Shown: positions 25,048 to 33,933 of the stretch, one piece after another
Layout of the letters: the number at the start of each line of letters is the position of its first letter
Position numbering within the stretch: position 1 is the stretch's first letter
Assembly (NCBI GenBank): GCA_963837515.1
Contig: CAWINT010000002.1
Coordinates: forward strand, 1,178,001 to 1,242,000
DNA: 64,000 nucleotides
Direction of reading: 5' to 3'
DNA from: RYN-230 sp963837515
Lineage (GTDB): Bacteria; Actinomycetota; Actinomycetes; Streptosporangiales; Streptosporangiaceae
Program-made: the position numbers and the translations under genes
Notes under the pieces: generated by a model
The model's database searches: none
What the model saw: the letters and a program-made list of their open reading frames with translations, nothing else
Told to the model about the DNA's origin: nothing

Positions 25048-25752
25048 ATGAATCTCGGTTACCCCGCTACCAGGCCCGCGCCCGCTGGCCCCACCCGCCG
25101 GGAGAGTGCCGCCCGCCGGGCGGCCCGGCGGCTGGCCCGCGGCCCGGCCACCGTGGCGTCACCGGCCGCGTGCTGGGCGGTCAACGTCGCGGCCCTGCTC
25201 GGGGCCGCACTGATGGTGTGGTCCGCCGTGATCCACCTGCAGCTGTGGGCCGACGGATACCGGTCCATCGCCGTCACCGGGCCGCTGTTCCTGATCCAGG
25301 GCGTCGGGAGCATCGTGCTGGCAGTGGCGGTGGCGCTGGCACTGGCGCTGGCGCTGGCGGTGGCGGTGGCCGTCACCCGCCGCGCGTTCCTGCTGGCCGC
25401 CGGGGCGGTCATGATGGCCGCTACGGCCGTTGGGGCGGTCATGATGGCCGCTACGGCCGTTGGGCTGCTGTTGAGCGCCGGCGTGGGTCTGGCGCACCGG
25501 GCTGGCTGCGCCGGTCAGGTTTCTGGCCGGGGCCGCGGGGGGCCCGGCCGGGCCGTTTCCCGCGTGGTCTCGGCCGGTGGCCGTGGCATCGGCGGGGGCG
25601 GCGGGCCGGTGCGGGCCTCTTCGGACGTGATCTGCTCGATCCGCTCGCGCTCTTCCGGGGTAAGCGGAGGAACCGAGCGCCGTCGGCGGCTAGTCATGGC
25701 TGAAGGCTGCCACCGCAGCCCGCTGACCTTTGCGTTTGGCTGGTTCGGGTGA
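25048..25752 (+). CDS. Unknown membrane protein with an in-frame 30-bp tandem duplication
   Basis: Up to 234 residues; ATG 25048 has GGAAGGAGA upstream. Four hydrophobic segments in the first 150 residues (WAVNVAALLGAALMVWSAVIHL, then PLFLIQGVGSIVLAV and an Ala/Val-rich run). The 30-base unit at 25402-25431 is repeated exactly at 25432-25461, doubling AGAVMMAATAV inside a membrane helix. After about residue 150 (LSAGVGLAHRAGC) the sequence turns Gly/Arg-rich and overlaps a minus-strand small gene, so the true protein probably ended earlier or is frameshifted near 25500. Function unknown. Confidence 0.5.
   Translation: MNLGYPATRPAPAGPTRRESAARRAARRLARGPATVASPAACWAVNVAALLGAALMVWSAVIHLQLWADGYRSIAVTGPLFLIQGVGSIVLAVAVALALALALAVAVAVTRRAFLLAAGAVMMAATAVGAVMMAATAVGLLLSAGVGLAHRAGCAGQVSGRGRGGPGRAVSRVVSAGGRGIGGGGGPVRASSDVICSIRSRSSGVSGGTERRRRLVMAEGCHRSPLTFAFGWFG
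25515..25697 (-). CDS. Small charged, proline-rich unknown protein
   Basis: 60 residues, MTSRRRRSVPPLTPEERERI and onward (EQITSEEARTGPPPPPMPRPP). A helical acidic/basic N-terminal half and a Pro-rich tail. It overlaps the end of the frame on the plus strand; codon pattern is as good here as there, and only one of the two is likely real in this stretch. No family recognised. Confidence 0.4.
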   Translation of the reverse strand: MTSRRRRSVPPLTPEERERIEQITSEEARTGPPPPPMPRPPAETTRETARPGPPRPRPET

Positions 25753-25820
25753 GCCTGGCGCAGATCCGCCGAACTGGGGCGCAGGCGGCGGCAGCCCAGC
25801 GCCGGGTACCGCACTGGCGG

Positions 25821-25909
25821 CCGGTCAGCGGCCGGTCCAGCGGCCGGTCAGCGGCCGGTCAGCGGCCGGTCAGCGGCCGGTCAGCGGCCGGTCAGTGGCC
25901 GGTCAGTGG
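25821..25909. repeat. 11-bp tandem repeat, eight copies
   Basis: Unit CCGGTCAGCGG; the second copy has one extra base and the last two end TGG. The final copy contains the stop codon of the crotonase gene (TCA at 25903-25905 on the plus strand), so the array forms its 3' flank. Confidence 0.9.
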
Positions 25910-26688
25910 CCGGTGAAGCGGGCCCCGCGCCGCTCCACAAAGCTGCGCAGGCCCTCGTGTGCGTCCGCGCTGCGCAGGATCCCGGGCAGCAGCGACGCGA
26001 GATGGTCCCGCGCGGCGTCCGGGCCCTGGCTGCGGCCGATCCGCGCGTTGGCCAGCGTGCCCTGCACCCCGAGCGGCGCCTGCCGCGCGATCAGCTGGGC
26101 CAGTTCCGTGGCCCGCCCGACGTGGGCTCCGGCCGGCACGACCTCCTGGACCAGTCCGATGCGCAATGCCTCGGTGGCGCCGAACTCCTCCGCGGTGAGC
26201 AGGAAGCGCATCGCGTTGCCCCAGCCGAGCTGGGCCGGCGCGCGGAAGGTGGCGCCGCCGAACGGCAGGATCCCGCGGCCGATCTCCAGTTGCCGGAACC
26301 GCACGTCATCGGCCGCCACCACCACGTCAGCGGCCAGGGCCAGCTCGATCGACAGCGTGAACGCGATGCCGTTCACGGCCATGACCACCGGCTTGGGCAC
26401 CGGCTCCCGCCAGACGCCGAACGGGTCGTACCGGTGCGAGCCGCAGAGGGCTACCGGGCCACGCTCGGCCACCGCCGGGCCGACCTCGGCCAGGTCCAGG
26501 CCGGCCGAGAAGTGATCCCCGTGCGCGAACAGCACGCCCGCGTGCAACTCGCCCTCCGTGCCCAGGCGCTCGTAGGCGGCGCCCAGCGCCTCGATGGTCG
26601 CCAGGTCGAAGGCGTTGCGCTTCGCCGGGCGGTTGATCCCGATGAGCAGGACGTGCCCATCGCGCTGCGCGGTGACGGGGTCGGTCAA
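25903..26688 (-). CDS. Enoyl-CoA hydratase/isomerase (crotonase) family protein
   Basis: 261 residues, cytosolic. TTG 26688 is chosen because GGGAGGA sits right before it and the text upstream is repeat-derived. Crotonase fold: LLIGINRPAKRNAFDLATIEAL, oxyanion-hole segments HFSAGLDLAEV (about 62-72) and VNGIAFTLSIELALAADVVVA (about 108-128), where GIA-T-S replaces the usual G-A-GGG. Neither catalytic Glu of classical enoyl-CoA hydratase is obvious; position 130-140 reads ADDVRFRQLEIGRGILPFGG, so E may be present in QLEIG. Acyl-CoA substrate unknown. Flanked by tandem repeats on both sides. Confidence 0.82.
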   Translation of the reverse strand: MTDPVTAQRDGHVLLIGINRPAKRNAFDLATIEALGAAYERLGTEGELHAGVLFAHGDHFSAGLDLAEVGPAVAERGPVALCGSHRYDPFGVWREPVPKPVVMAVNGIAFTLSIELALAADVVVAADDVRFRQLEIGRGILPFGGATFRAPAQLGWGNAMRFLLTAEEFGATEALRIGLVQEVVPAGAHVGRATELAQLIARQAPLGVQGTLANARIGRSQGPDAARDHLASLLPGILRSADAHEGLRSFVERRGARFTGH

Positions 26689-26730
26689 CGTTCCTCCCAG
26701 ACCGGAGGCGGTCAGTAGACCTGACTGTAC

Positions 26731-26790
26731 GGCTCGGCCGCGGCGGCGTACGGCTGGGCCGCGGCGGCGCGTGGCTGGGCACCGGCGGCT
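26731..26790. repeat. 21-bp tandem repeat, about three copies
   Basis: Units at 26731-26751, 26752-26772 and 26773-26790 share GGCTGGGCCGCGGCGGC with a few changes. They lie upstream of the crotonase start. Confidence 0.7.
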
Positions 26791-26884
26791 TAAGGCCGGG
26801 TACGGGCGGCGCGTCGGCGGTCGGCGGCGGGGAAGGACTGGATGCGGACAGGGATTGCCGCCCCGTCCGGGAGGAGCGAAGCCA

Positions 26885-27268
26885 ATGCCCGATGATGAGC
26901 AGCGCACGTCCGGGATGATTCCCGCCGTGGCTCAGGAGTTCATTGCTCAGCTCCGCACCATGACCCAGTGGCTGGAGAACCTGTCCACGGCCGGTGGGCG
27001 GATGCCGTCAGCAACCGAGATCTTCCCGTTGCCGGGCGCTTTCTCAGCCGCGCAGCTGACGTCGGTCGCCGACAGCATCACCGCACAGCGGCGGAGTATC
27101 GAGGCGCTGCAAGCGCAGCTCTCCGCCTTTGACCAGCAACTCGCCATCCTGGAGCAGCTCATCGGCCCACTCGCCGAGTGGAGCAGCACCTGGGCCGAGT
27201 TCGAGCAGCGGATGCTGCCCAAGCGCCCCCGTCCGGAGGCCGGGGAGCCGGGGCCAGGCAGTTCCTGA
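26885..27268 (+). CDS. Coiled-coil unknown protein
   Basis: 127 residues; ATG 26885 follows GGGAGGA. Long amphipathic helices (AQEFIAQLRTMTQWLENLST; then QRRSIEALQAQLSAFDQQLA, ILEQLIGPLAEWSSTW) around a Pro/Gly break, and a disordered Pro-rich end. Helical length and lack of signal resemble phasin-like or scaffold proteins, but I do not recognise a family. Divergent from the crotonase gene. Confidence 0.7.
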   Translation: MPDDEQRTSGMIPAVAQEFIAQLRTMTQWLENLSTAGGRMPSATEIFPLPGAFSAAQLTSVADSITAQRRSIEALQAQLSAFDQQLAILEQLIGPLAEWSSTWAEFEQRMLPKRPRPEAGEPGPGSS

Positions 27269-27385
27269 GCGCCCGCCCGGGCGGGGCATGGGGGATGCGT
27301 CCGTAGCGCCGGCCGCTCTTCCTGCTCTCGATCGCCGCGCCGGCCGGCGGTACGGTGCTGGGGGGACCGCGATCAGGGGGGAAGC

Positions 27386-27937
27386 ATGCGAGTAGAGCGC
27401 CAGACCGTCAACCTCAGTGCCTATCCCGACCTCGTCGTCATCTACCTGGGGATGCGCGTGCGCCGGCCGCGCGGCCTGGCGCGACTGCTCGGGCTCGGCC
27501 CACAGATCCAGAAGTCGTGGCGAGCCAGGCCGGACGGCCTGCTGCTGCATGAGGACCTGATCTGGTCGCTGATTCCGCCCCACGTCGGCATGCGGCAGTA
27601 CTGGCGGGATCTGGACAGCCTCGAACGCTGGACCCGGTCGGCGCCGCACCGGCAGTGGTGGCAGCAGTTCCTCAAGGACTCCGGCGGCACCGGCTTCTGG
27701 CACGAGACCTACTTCATGGGCGGCGGCGCCGAGGCGATCTACGCCGACGTAGGGGCTCCGATGGGTTTTGCCCGGTTCGCACCGGTCAAGCCAGCCCGTG
27801 GCGCGATGTTCTCGGCCCGGCGTAGAGCGAGCCGGGATGGGGCGCCGGCCGCCGCCCCGGTGATCGCTGAATCGGTGTACTACGGCGCCGAGGAGGCGGC
27901 GGACCGCAACGACCCGGACGGCGTCAGCGCAGACTGA
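27386..27937 (+). CDS. DUF4188 protein (ferredoxin-like, monooxygenase-type fold)
   Basis: 183 residues from ATG 27386, GGGGGGAAGC upstream. The segments DGLLLHEDLIWSLIPPHVGM, RQYWRDLDSLERWTRSAPHR and GGTGFWHETYFMGGGAEAIYAD are the conserved blocks of DUF4188, related to phenylacetaldoxime dehydratase and antibiotic-biosynthesis monooxygenase folds, often haem-binding. Substrate unknown. Cytosolic. Stands alone, followed by tandem repeats. Confidence 0.82.
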   Translation: MRVERQTVNLSAYPDLVVIYLGMRVRRPRGLARLLGLGPQIQKSWRARPDGLLLHEDLIWSLIPPHVGMRQYWRDLDSLERWTRSAPHRQWWQQFLKDSGGTGFWHETYFMGGGAEAIYADVGAPMGFARFAPVKPARGAMFSARRRASRDGAPAAAPVIAESVYYGAEEAADRNDPDGVSAD

Positions 27938-27945
27938 CACCGCGC

Positions 27946-28020
27946 GGCCGCGCTTGCCGGGTACGCGGCCGCGCTTGCCCGGTACCCGGCCGCGCTTACC
28001 GGGTACCCGGCCGCGGCTAG
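27946..28020. repeat. 21-bp tandem repeat, about 3.5 copies
   Basis: Units start at 27946, 27967, 27988 and 28009 with GGCCGCGCTT and end GGGTAC plus two bases. Directly after the DUF4188 gene. Confidence 0.85.
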
Positions 28021-28259
28021 CCAAATGCACCGCGTACCAGACCCGGCAGGCCCGTTGCGGGGCCTGGTGCCGCGCGAGTGTGCTGTGCGCAGCTGTCGTG
28101 ATCAACCTGCCCACCGACAAGCCTGCGGTGCTGGCTGAGATGTTCCGCGGCCTGCTGGTCGCGTGCCCGACCTAGCCGGGCTCGGCCCGGCCGCCCTCCG
28201 CCCGATCCGCGATGACATCGACCGGCGGGTCCGGCGGCTGCTGGCTGAGGTTCTAGCTA
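28021..28259 (+). pseudogene. Gene remnant interrupted by the IS; 3' end resembles an ArsC-type phosphatase tail
   Basis: Two plus-strand pieces in different frames: VVINLPTDKPAVLAEMFRGL (about 28098-28160), and PDLAGLGPAALRPIRDDIDR with RVRRLLAEVLAIA running into the IS at 28260. The second resembles the C-terminal helix of arsenate reductase-type low-molecular-weight phosphatases (PIRDEIxRRVxxLLAEL). Across the IS, the sequence AACACCGGCTGA would close the frame as NTG and stop. No N-terminal part or active-site loop is present. Confidence 0.4.
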
Positions 28260-29884
28260 TAGCTAGCTACTTCGACCTGAAAAAGCCGGCTGACTGAGTT
28301 CGGTGGCTGGTGCGGGGCAGGCCTGGCGCCTGACTGGGCGTGTCAGCTGGCCAGGGTGCTGATCTTGACCAGGTTGTGGGCCAGGACGCCGTAGCCGGTC
28401 CAGGTCCGGGCTCCTTCGGTGCCGTCCAGGCGGGTGCGGTCCTGCCCGTATTGCCGCTTGAGGGTGCTGATCCGGCCTTCGCTGCCGGTCCGCCACTTGA
28501 CGGCCCGCCGGAACGCGCGCCGGCGTTCGGCGGCCTGGCGGGCTTTGCCGGGTTTGCCCTTGCGCGGGATGACGACGTGGCGGATCCCGAGTGCGTGCAG
28601 GTCGTCTTCGATGGACTTCTCGCCGTAGCTGCGGTCTGCGGTGACGGTCCTGGGCTTCTTCCCGGTGCGCTTGATGACGCGTGCCACGGCCGGGGCAAGC
28701 TGCGGGCCGTCGGCGGGGTTGCCCTGCTCGACGGTGTAGTCGAGGACGATCCCGTCGTCGTTGTCGGTGACCTGGGCCTTGTACCCGAACTCGACGGGCT
28801 TGCCGCCGGCCCTTGGCGATCGGCCGGGCATCGGCATCATGCAGGCTGACCTGCCGGGACGCCCCGTCCGGCATATCCCCGGCCAGCCGCTGCCGGGCCT
28901 GCGCGGCGATCGTCGTGGTCACCTTCAGCAGCCCGGCCAGGTCATCGACCGCCCTGCGCAGCCGGCCCCGCCGCCGCCCCGCAGCGGCATCCCGGACGCC
29001 AGCCGCGGCCAGGGCCGCCGCCTTCGCCACGGCACGGCGCAGCGCCCGGCGCCCGCCATCCAGCATCCGCCGCGCCTCCCTGGCCGCGCGTTCAGCCAGG
29101 CCGGCCAGCTCCCCGGTCATCCGCAGCACCACGGCCTGCTTCTCCTCCCGGGCCTGCGCGGCCCGGGACCGCAGCTTCGCCGCGATCGCGTGCGCCCGCC
29201 GGCCGGCGGCGCGGCTGCGGTCCCGCATCCGGGTCCGCGTCGCCCCGCCAGCAGCCTGGATCCGCCGGCCGGCCGCGGCGATCCGGCGGATGGCCCTGGC
29301 CAGCAGCCCCGAATCCGTCGGATAGGACACGTTCGCCGGGATAACCGTGGTGTCGGCGCGCAGCCGGGCGGTGCGCAGCAGCTTGACCCCGCCCGCCTTG
29401 GCCAGCAGCGCCTCGTTCAGCCCGGCCACCGCGGCGCTCCCGCAGCGCCCGGTCAGCTTCATCAGCGTCGTCGGGTGCGGCACCCTCCCGTCCAGCGGGA
29501 TCCGGCAAAACCGCCGCCACGAGATCGAGTCACTGACTTCCGCGCACAGGCTCTGATAGCCCAGCCGGTAGCGGAACTTGAGGAACATTAACCGCAGGTA
29601 GCACTCGATCGGGGTGGACGGCCGGCCGATCAGCGGATGGAAGTGCGGCGCGAACGGGGCGAAGAACACCGGATCATCCAGCAGCGCGTCCACCCGCGCC
29701 AGCTCCCCCGGCAGCCGCAGCACCTCCGGCGGAAGTAACAACTCCCACGCCGACGGCCCATCACCTATCGTGCGGAACATGGCCTCGATCCCTTCCAGCC
29801 CAAGGGGTCGAGGCCATCCTCCCTCGCCCACCAGCCGCCGTCACCCGACGCTGCCAGGCTTTTTCAGGTCGAAGTAGCTAGCTA
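28260..29884. mobile_element. Insertion sequence, ISNCY/IS1182-like, 1,625 bp
   Basis: Perfect 28-bp terminal inverted repeats: 28260-28287 and 29857-29884, the internal part reading TTCGACCTGAAAAAGCC. The outer TAGCTAGCTA is itself palindromic, so part of it is probably target: a TAGCTA duplication flanking GCTACTTCG ends fits both sides. It carries one transposase gene, read right to left. It inserted into the last codons of a small gene. Confidence 0.9.
28343..29831 (-). pseudogene. IS transposase (DDE type), frameshifted
   Basis: About 490 residues when joined. The N-terminal block IGRPSTPIECYLRLMFLKFR, then YQSLCAEVSDSISWRRFCRI, is the DUF772 region. LLRTARLRADTTVIPANVSY holds the first Asp. 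A basic helical insert (about 180-310) follows. Near 28805 the frame shifts (IAKGRRQAR versus GGKPVEFGYKAQV); the remainder holds the second Asp (VTADRSYGEKSIEDDL) and the Glu helix (WRTGSEGRISTLKRQYGQ), ending NLVKISTLAS. GTG 29831 or ATG 29780 may start it. No A-rich slippery site is seen, so the break looks like damage rather than programmed shifting. Confidence 0.85.
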
Positions 29885-30027
29885 ACACCGGCTGACGCGG
29901 CTCACTTCCGGTTCCCCCGCGGCGGGTGATGCTCGAGTGCGCGATTGCCGGTGAACTTGGCCCGAGCTGCACCGGTGGCGGGCGCAGCGATCCACGTCCT
30001 GGTGCGGCGGAGCTAGGAGGCCCGGGG

Positions 30028-31371
30028 ATGGCCGGACAGTCGAGGGAGCTGAGCAGCCCTGAGGAGCTGCGGCGGATCGCTCAGGAGCTGTACGTCTACG
30101 CGTACCCGCTGGTGCTGATGGAGGTGACCCGGAGGGTCGGGACCAATACCGAGCGGCCGCAGGGGGTCCGGGCACCGGCGAACCAGTTCGCGCATCTGGA
30201 GCGGTTCCCGGACGCGTCATTCGTGGAGGTGGTCCGGCCGAACGCGGACACCCTGTACTCGTCGCTGTGGCTGGACGTGCACGCTGAGCCGCTGATCATC
30301 CACGTCCCTGACTCGGGGGGCCGCTACTACCTGCTTCCGGTGCTGGACATGTGGACGGATGTGTTCGCCGCCCCGGGCGCGCGGACCAGCGGCACCGGCG
30401 AGCAGACCTATGCGATCACCGGCCCGGGCTGGCACGGGCAGCTGCCAGCTGGCGTGGTGGAGCTCCGCTGCCCGACCGGGATGGCGTGGATGATCGGGCG
30501 GACCCAGACCAATGGGCCAGCCGACTACGGCAACGTGCACAAGTTCCAGGCGGGCCTGACCGCGATCCCGCTCAGCCGGTGGGGGACCAGCTTCGAACCG
30601 CCTGCCGGGCGCGCTGACCCGGGCCAGGACACGAGCGCCCCGCCGGATCAGGTCAGCGCCATGCGCGCGCCGCAGTTCTTCGCCACCGCCGCGGCGCTGA
30701 TGGCCACCAACCCGCCCCACCTCACCGACACCTCGATGCTGCAGCGCGCCCGGTGGCTCGGCTTCCAGCCGGGCATGCCCTTCGACCTCGCCGGAGCCCC
30801 TTATGGGGTGCAGGAGGCAGTCGAGGCCGCCCCCGCGTCGGCATGGGCGCAGATCAAGGCGTCGATTCCGCGGGCGGGCGCCCTGGTCAACCAGTGGCAG
30901 ATGATCTCGCCCCCGGTCGGGGTGTACGGCACCGACTACCTCAAGCGCGCGCTCGTCGCCTTCATGGGCCTGGGTGCCAACCCCGTCGAGGACGCCATCT
31001 ACCCCACCGCGATGACGGACAGCGAGGGGCAGCCGTTCGACAGCTCCCGCCGCTACCTGCTGCACTTCGAGCCGGGCCAGGCCCCGCCCGCCGACGCTTT
31101 CTGGTCGCTGACCATGTATGACCAGCGGCAGCTGTTCACGGCCAATCCGATCAACCGGTTCGCGATCGGCGACCGGGACCCGCTCGCTTACCACCCTGAC
31201 GGCTCGCTCGACATCTACATCGGCCGTGAATCGCCCGGCGCGGACCTGGAGTCCAACTGGCTCCCAGCCCCAGCGTCCGGCCCGTTCACCATGAACCTCC
31301 GGCTGTACTGGCCCACGCCAGAAGCGCTCGACGGTACCTGGCAGCCACCTCCGGTGCGCCCGCAGGACTAA
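30028..31371 (+). CDS. DUF1254/DUF1214 protein
   Basis: 447 residues from ATG 30028 with CTAGGAGG upstream. The N-terminal DUF1254 block reads ELYVYAYPLVLMEVTRRVGT and NADTLYSSLWLDVHAEPLII; the C-terminal DUF1214 block reads AFWSLTMYDQRQLFTANPIN and SLDIYIGRESPGADLESNWL. Family members are widespread, of uncertain biochemical role, often found with stress or lipid genes. No signal peptide. Begins 143 bases after the IS right end. Confidence 0.87.
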   Translation: MAGQSRELSSPEELRRIAQELYVYAYPLVLMEVTRRVGTNTERPQGVRAPANQFAHLERFPDASFVEVVRPNADTLYSSLWLDVHAEPLIIHVPDSGGRYYLLPVLDMWTDVFAAPGARTSGTGEQTYAITGPGWHGQLPAGVVELRCPTGMAWMIGRTQTNGPADYGNVHKFQAGLTAIPLSRWGTSFEPPAGRADPGQDTSAPPDQVSAMRAPQFFATAAALMATNPPHLTDTSMLQRARWLGFQPGMPFDLAGAPYGVQEAVEAAPASAWAQIKASIPRAGALVNQWQMISPPVGVYGTDYLKRALVAFMGLGANPVEDAIYPTAMTDSEGQPFDSSRRYLLHFEPGQAPPADAFWSLTMYDQRQLFTANPINRFAIGDRDPLAYHPDGSLDIYIGRESPGADLESNWLPAPASGPFTMNLRLYWPTPEALDGTWQPPPVRPQD

Positions 31372-31441
31372 CTGCCCCGTCCGCTCCAGCTGGACCGCTG
31401 GGCGAGACCACCGGCCTGACGCACCTGCCTGGACCGGTGGA

Positions 31442-31705
31442 TCAGGAACTGTCCGCACGCACCGTCCACGGCATTTGGCCCACGACGTTGGCGGCGATGA
31501 GCGTGCCATTCTGAGGATCCCACGCCATAACGGTGTCCGCCTGTGCCAGCGCTACCAGTGCGGTCATCGAGGCAGCGCTGGCAGGCATCGTATGCTGCTG
31601 GTCGTCCTCGGTGACGATCATGATCTCGAACCGCTCATCCGGGCCCGGTATCCAGTTGGCATTGAGGATCTTTACCCGTCGGGTCTGCTCACTCGCACCT
31701 GGCAT
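31442..31705 (-). CDS. Small unknown protein
   Basis: 87 residues from ATG 31705 (MPGASEQTRRVKILNANWIP). Beta-rich composition (RFEIMIVTEDDQQHTMPASA, then DPQNGTLIAANVVGQMPWTV). No signal or membrane segment. Its GC is a little lower than its neighbours. Convergent with the DUF1254 gene. Not recognised. Confidence 0.55.
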   Translation of the reverse strand: MPGASEQTRRVKILNANWIPGPDERFEIMIVTEDDQQHTMPASAASMTALVALAQADTVMAWDPQNGTLIAANVVGQMPWTVRADSS

Positions 31706-31871
31706 GCATCCAGTAAGCCAGACCACCGCCCGGCAGGTCAACCCCACTGGGATTCAAAGCAGGAATTGCCCAGCTCGCGCTCGCTGGTGCGAGGGCCCGG
31801 TGTATCAGCTGACTGCGTGGTTTCTCTGTCAGGGTAAGAATCCTTTATCCACGTGTAGCCAGGGGGAGCCG

Positions 31872-32336
31872 ATGACTACCGCCACGATCAGCCCATGGCC
31901 GCTTGTCCGCGAGGGTGATCAGCAGCATCCCGTCCAGACCTTGCAGTACCTGCTCCGGGCGCGCGGCCACACCCTCACCGTAGACGGCACCTTCGGGCCT
32001 GCCACCGAAGCCGCCGTCCGCGCCTTCCAGCAGCAGAGGGGCCTGGCCGTCAACGGCATCGTCGGTCCGCACACCTGGTCGGCGCTGATCATCACGGTCA
32101 AGCGCGGCAGCCAGGGTGACGCCGTCCGCGGGGTTCAGGAGGAGTTCCAGTTCCGCAACCTGTCCGGCGACCCGAGCAAGGGTCTGCAGGTCGACGGGAT
32201 CTTCGGGCCCGATACCGACGCCGCCGTCCGCGCCTTCCAGAAGGCTCTCCACCTGGACATCCAGTCGGTCACTGTCGACGGCATCGTCGGCCCCGTCACC
32301 TGGCAAGCCCTGGTCAGCGGAATGCTCTCGTTCTGA
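31872..32336 (+). CDS. Protein with two peptidoglycan-binding (PG_binding_1) domains
   Basis: 154 residues from ATG 31872, AGGGGGAG upstream. Two repeats: QTLQYLLRARGHTLTVDGTF with GPATEAAVRAFQQQRGLAVN (about 20-75), and GVQEEFQFRNL with VDGIFGPDTDAAVRAFQKAL (about 85-150), each closing with VDG/NGIVGPxTWxAL. These three-helix domains bind cell-wall glycan. No signal peptide or enzyme domain is attached, so it may be exported by another route, act in the cytosol or be a phage-derived piece. Confidence 0.85.
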   Translation: MTTATISPWPLVREGDQQHPVQTLQYLLRARGHTLTVDGTFGPATEAAVRAFQQQRGLAVNGIVGPHTWSALIITVKRGSQGDAVRGVQEEFQFRNLSGDPSKGLQVDGIFGPDTDAAVRAFQKALHLDIQSVTVDGIVGPVTWQALVSGMLSF

Positions 32337-32497
32337 TCTGGGAGCCCGGGGACAAGGTCCGCCGTAACGTGGCCGCCTGATCCTGGTCCCGGAGGGCCAG
32401 AAGGGCCGCCCGTTCTTCGGCCATGACCCTCTCCTCAAACTCCCCAGGAAGGCAGCGGAGGCGCTGCCCCGCCGCCGGGCCGCAGACAGGGCGGCGC

Positions 32498-33526
32498 TTA
32501 TCGATGTTTACGAGGCGCGGGCGTCCGCTTCCGGGCGCTACCGCGGTCCGTGAAGGAAGGAGTCATCAGGACCTGCGCTGGAGGCTGAGCGGGATCGTGC
32601 AGGCGATCTAGTAGGGCATTGACCGCTGCGCGCCCCATGGCGTCGGCGGGGACGTTTGCGGCGGTGATCGGGGGATGGATGGCCGCAGCGACGCGGTCGG
32701 GTGCGATCGCCATGACAGAAAGCCTGGTCCCGACCGGTACCTGCCGCTCAGCCGCCGCGGCGGCCAGCCCGGCCAGTGAGCGTTCGTTGACCGACACGAT
32801 CGCCGTGAGCCGGCGGTCGCGTTCCAGAAGTTCGCCCAGGCAGCGGGCCGCGTCCTCGTTGGTGTCCTCGCAGCATACGGACACGCCCCAGGCGTGCAGC
32901 CCGTCGGCCGCCTGCGCGAAAGCCTGCTGGGCCTGCAACGCTGGACCGTACCCGCGATCAAGAAGGTCCTGTGGGCGATTCATCAGGCCGATATGGCGGT
33001 GCCCGAGACGATGCAGTTCGGTGACCGCCTGACGGACCAGGCCGGCGTAGTCCAGGTCAACCCAGCTGTGCTGCCAGTCGTGACCCGCGCGGCCAATGGT
33101 CACGAATGGGAACTCGTTCTGGATGAGATTCAGCACCTTCGGGTCCTCGACCTGCGTCTCCATCAAGATCAGGCCGTCAACGCGCCGCTCGCCGACCAGG
33201 CGGTCGAACGCCCGCTCCCGTTCGTCTCCGTTGGGTGAGAGAAGCGTGTCGTAGTCCCGCTCGGACGCGGCCTCGGCGACCGCCCCGACGAAGTGGAGCT
33301 GATCGATGCTCAGGTGATGGTGCAACGGCGGCACGACCAGCCCGATAGTGCGCGTGGACCCGGCGGCGAGCGCGCGGGCGGTCGCGTTCGGGCGATAGTC
33401 GACCTCGTTGATAACCGCCAGGATCCGGCGCCGGGTCGCCTCGCCGATGGGCCGCTTTCCGCTCAGTGCGTAGGAGACGGTGCTGCGCGAAACGCCGGCT
33501 CGGCGGGCGATCTCGCCGATGTTCAC
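32498..33526 (-). CDS. LacI-family transcriptional regulator
   Basis: 342 residues. GTG 33526 gives the canonical start VNIGEIARRAGVSRSTVSYA with the helix-turn-helix and hinge helix (NATARALAAGS). A periplasmic-binding-protein-like sensor domain follows (about 60-330): TIGLVVPPLHHHLSIDQLHF, DGLILMETQVEDP, GHRHIGLMNRPQ. It is divergent from the GH39-like hydrolase gene, with a perfect palindrome between them, and so is very likely its repressor, relieved by a sugar from the hydrolase's substrate. Confidence 0.9.
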   Translation of the reverse strand: MNIGEIARRAGVSRSTVSYALSGKRPIGEATRRRILAVINEVDYRPNATARALAAGSTRTIGLVVPPLHHHLSIDQLHFVGAVAEAASERDYDTLLSPNGDERERAFDRLVGERRVDGLILMETQVEDPKVLNLIQNEFPFVTIGRAGHDWQHSWVDLDYAGLVRQAVTELHRLGHRHIGLMNRPQDLLDRGYGPALQAQQAFAQAADGLHAWGVSVCCEDTNEDAARCLGELLERDRRLTAIVSVNERSLAGLAAAAAERQVPVGTRLSVMAIAPDRVAAAIHPPITAANVPADAMGRAAVNALLDRLHDPAQPPAQVLMTPSFTDRGSARKRTPAPRKHR

Positions 33527-33758
33527 GTCAGCTCCGTCTGTCCAGCGCCGGGCCCTCCACGCGTCATCGCAGCACGTCGCGGGCGATTCTACCATCATGC
33601 ATCACGCCGGCCGCCTCCGGAACGCGCAGCCAGCGGCGTGGTCGGCTGGCCATGCCGCCGCCTGCCATCGTTACCCGGCAGAAACAGTGGCGGAAGGAAA
33701 ATGTTGCGTTGGGGTCTTGTGAGCCCCGTTTGTCTCAGCTAGCGTCATTTCCGTACTC

Positions 33759-33774
33759 ATCGAACCGGTTCGAT
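33759..33774. promoter_or_regulatory. LacI-type operator between the regulator and the hydrolase
   Basis: Perfect 16-base palindrome ATCGAACCGGTTCGAT with central CG, in the 407-base divergent region (33527-33933). A second small dyad, TTGGT/ACCAA, lies at 33782-33795. The rest of the region has no gene. Confidence 0.8.
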
Positions 33775-33933
33775 AACCGACTTGGTCATCACCAACCTCC
33801 TTTAACCGGGGTGCTCCTCGCACGGTCGGAGGCTGACCGCGTCCCTCGCGCTGGCGTCCTGGGGCGTGGCCGTGGTCTGGCCAGCTGGTACACGGGCCGG
33901 GTGGGCCCGGGCTACTCAGGAAGGCAGGGATCA

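Noticed and set aside
25821..25909. Possible CRISPR array
   Set aside because: Contiguous 11-bp units without spacers; no cas gene in the window.
28343..29831. Programmed frameshift in the IS transposase
   Set aside because: No A-rich slippery heptamer at the break; the shift occurs in a GC-rich GGGCCGGCGGC run and looks like a deletion or insertion.
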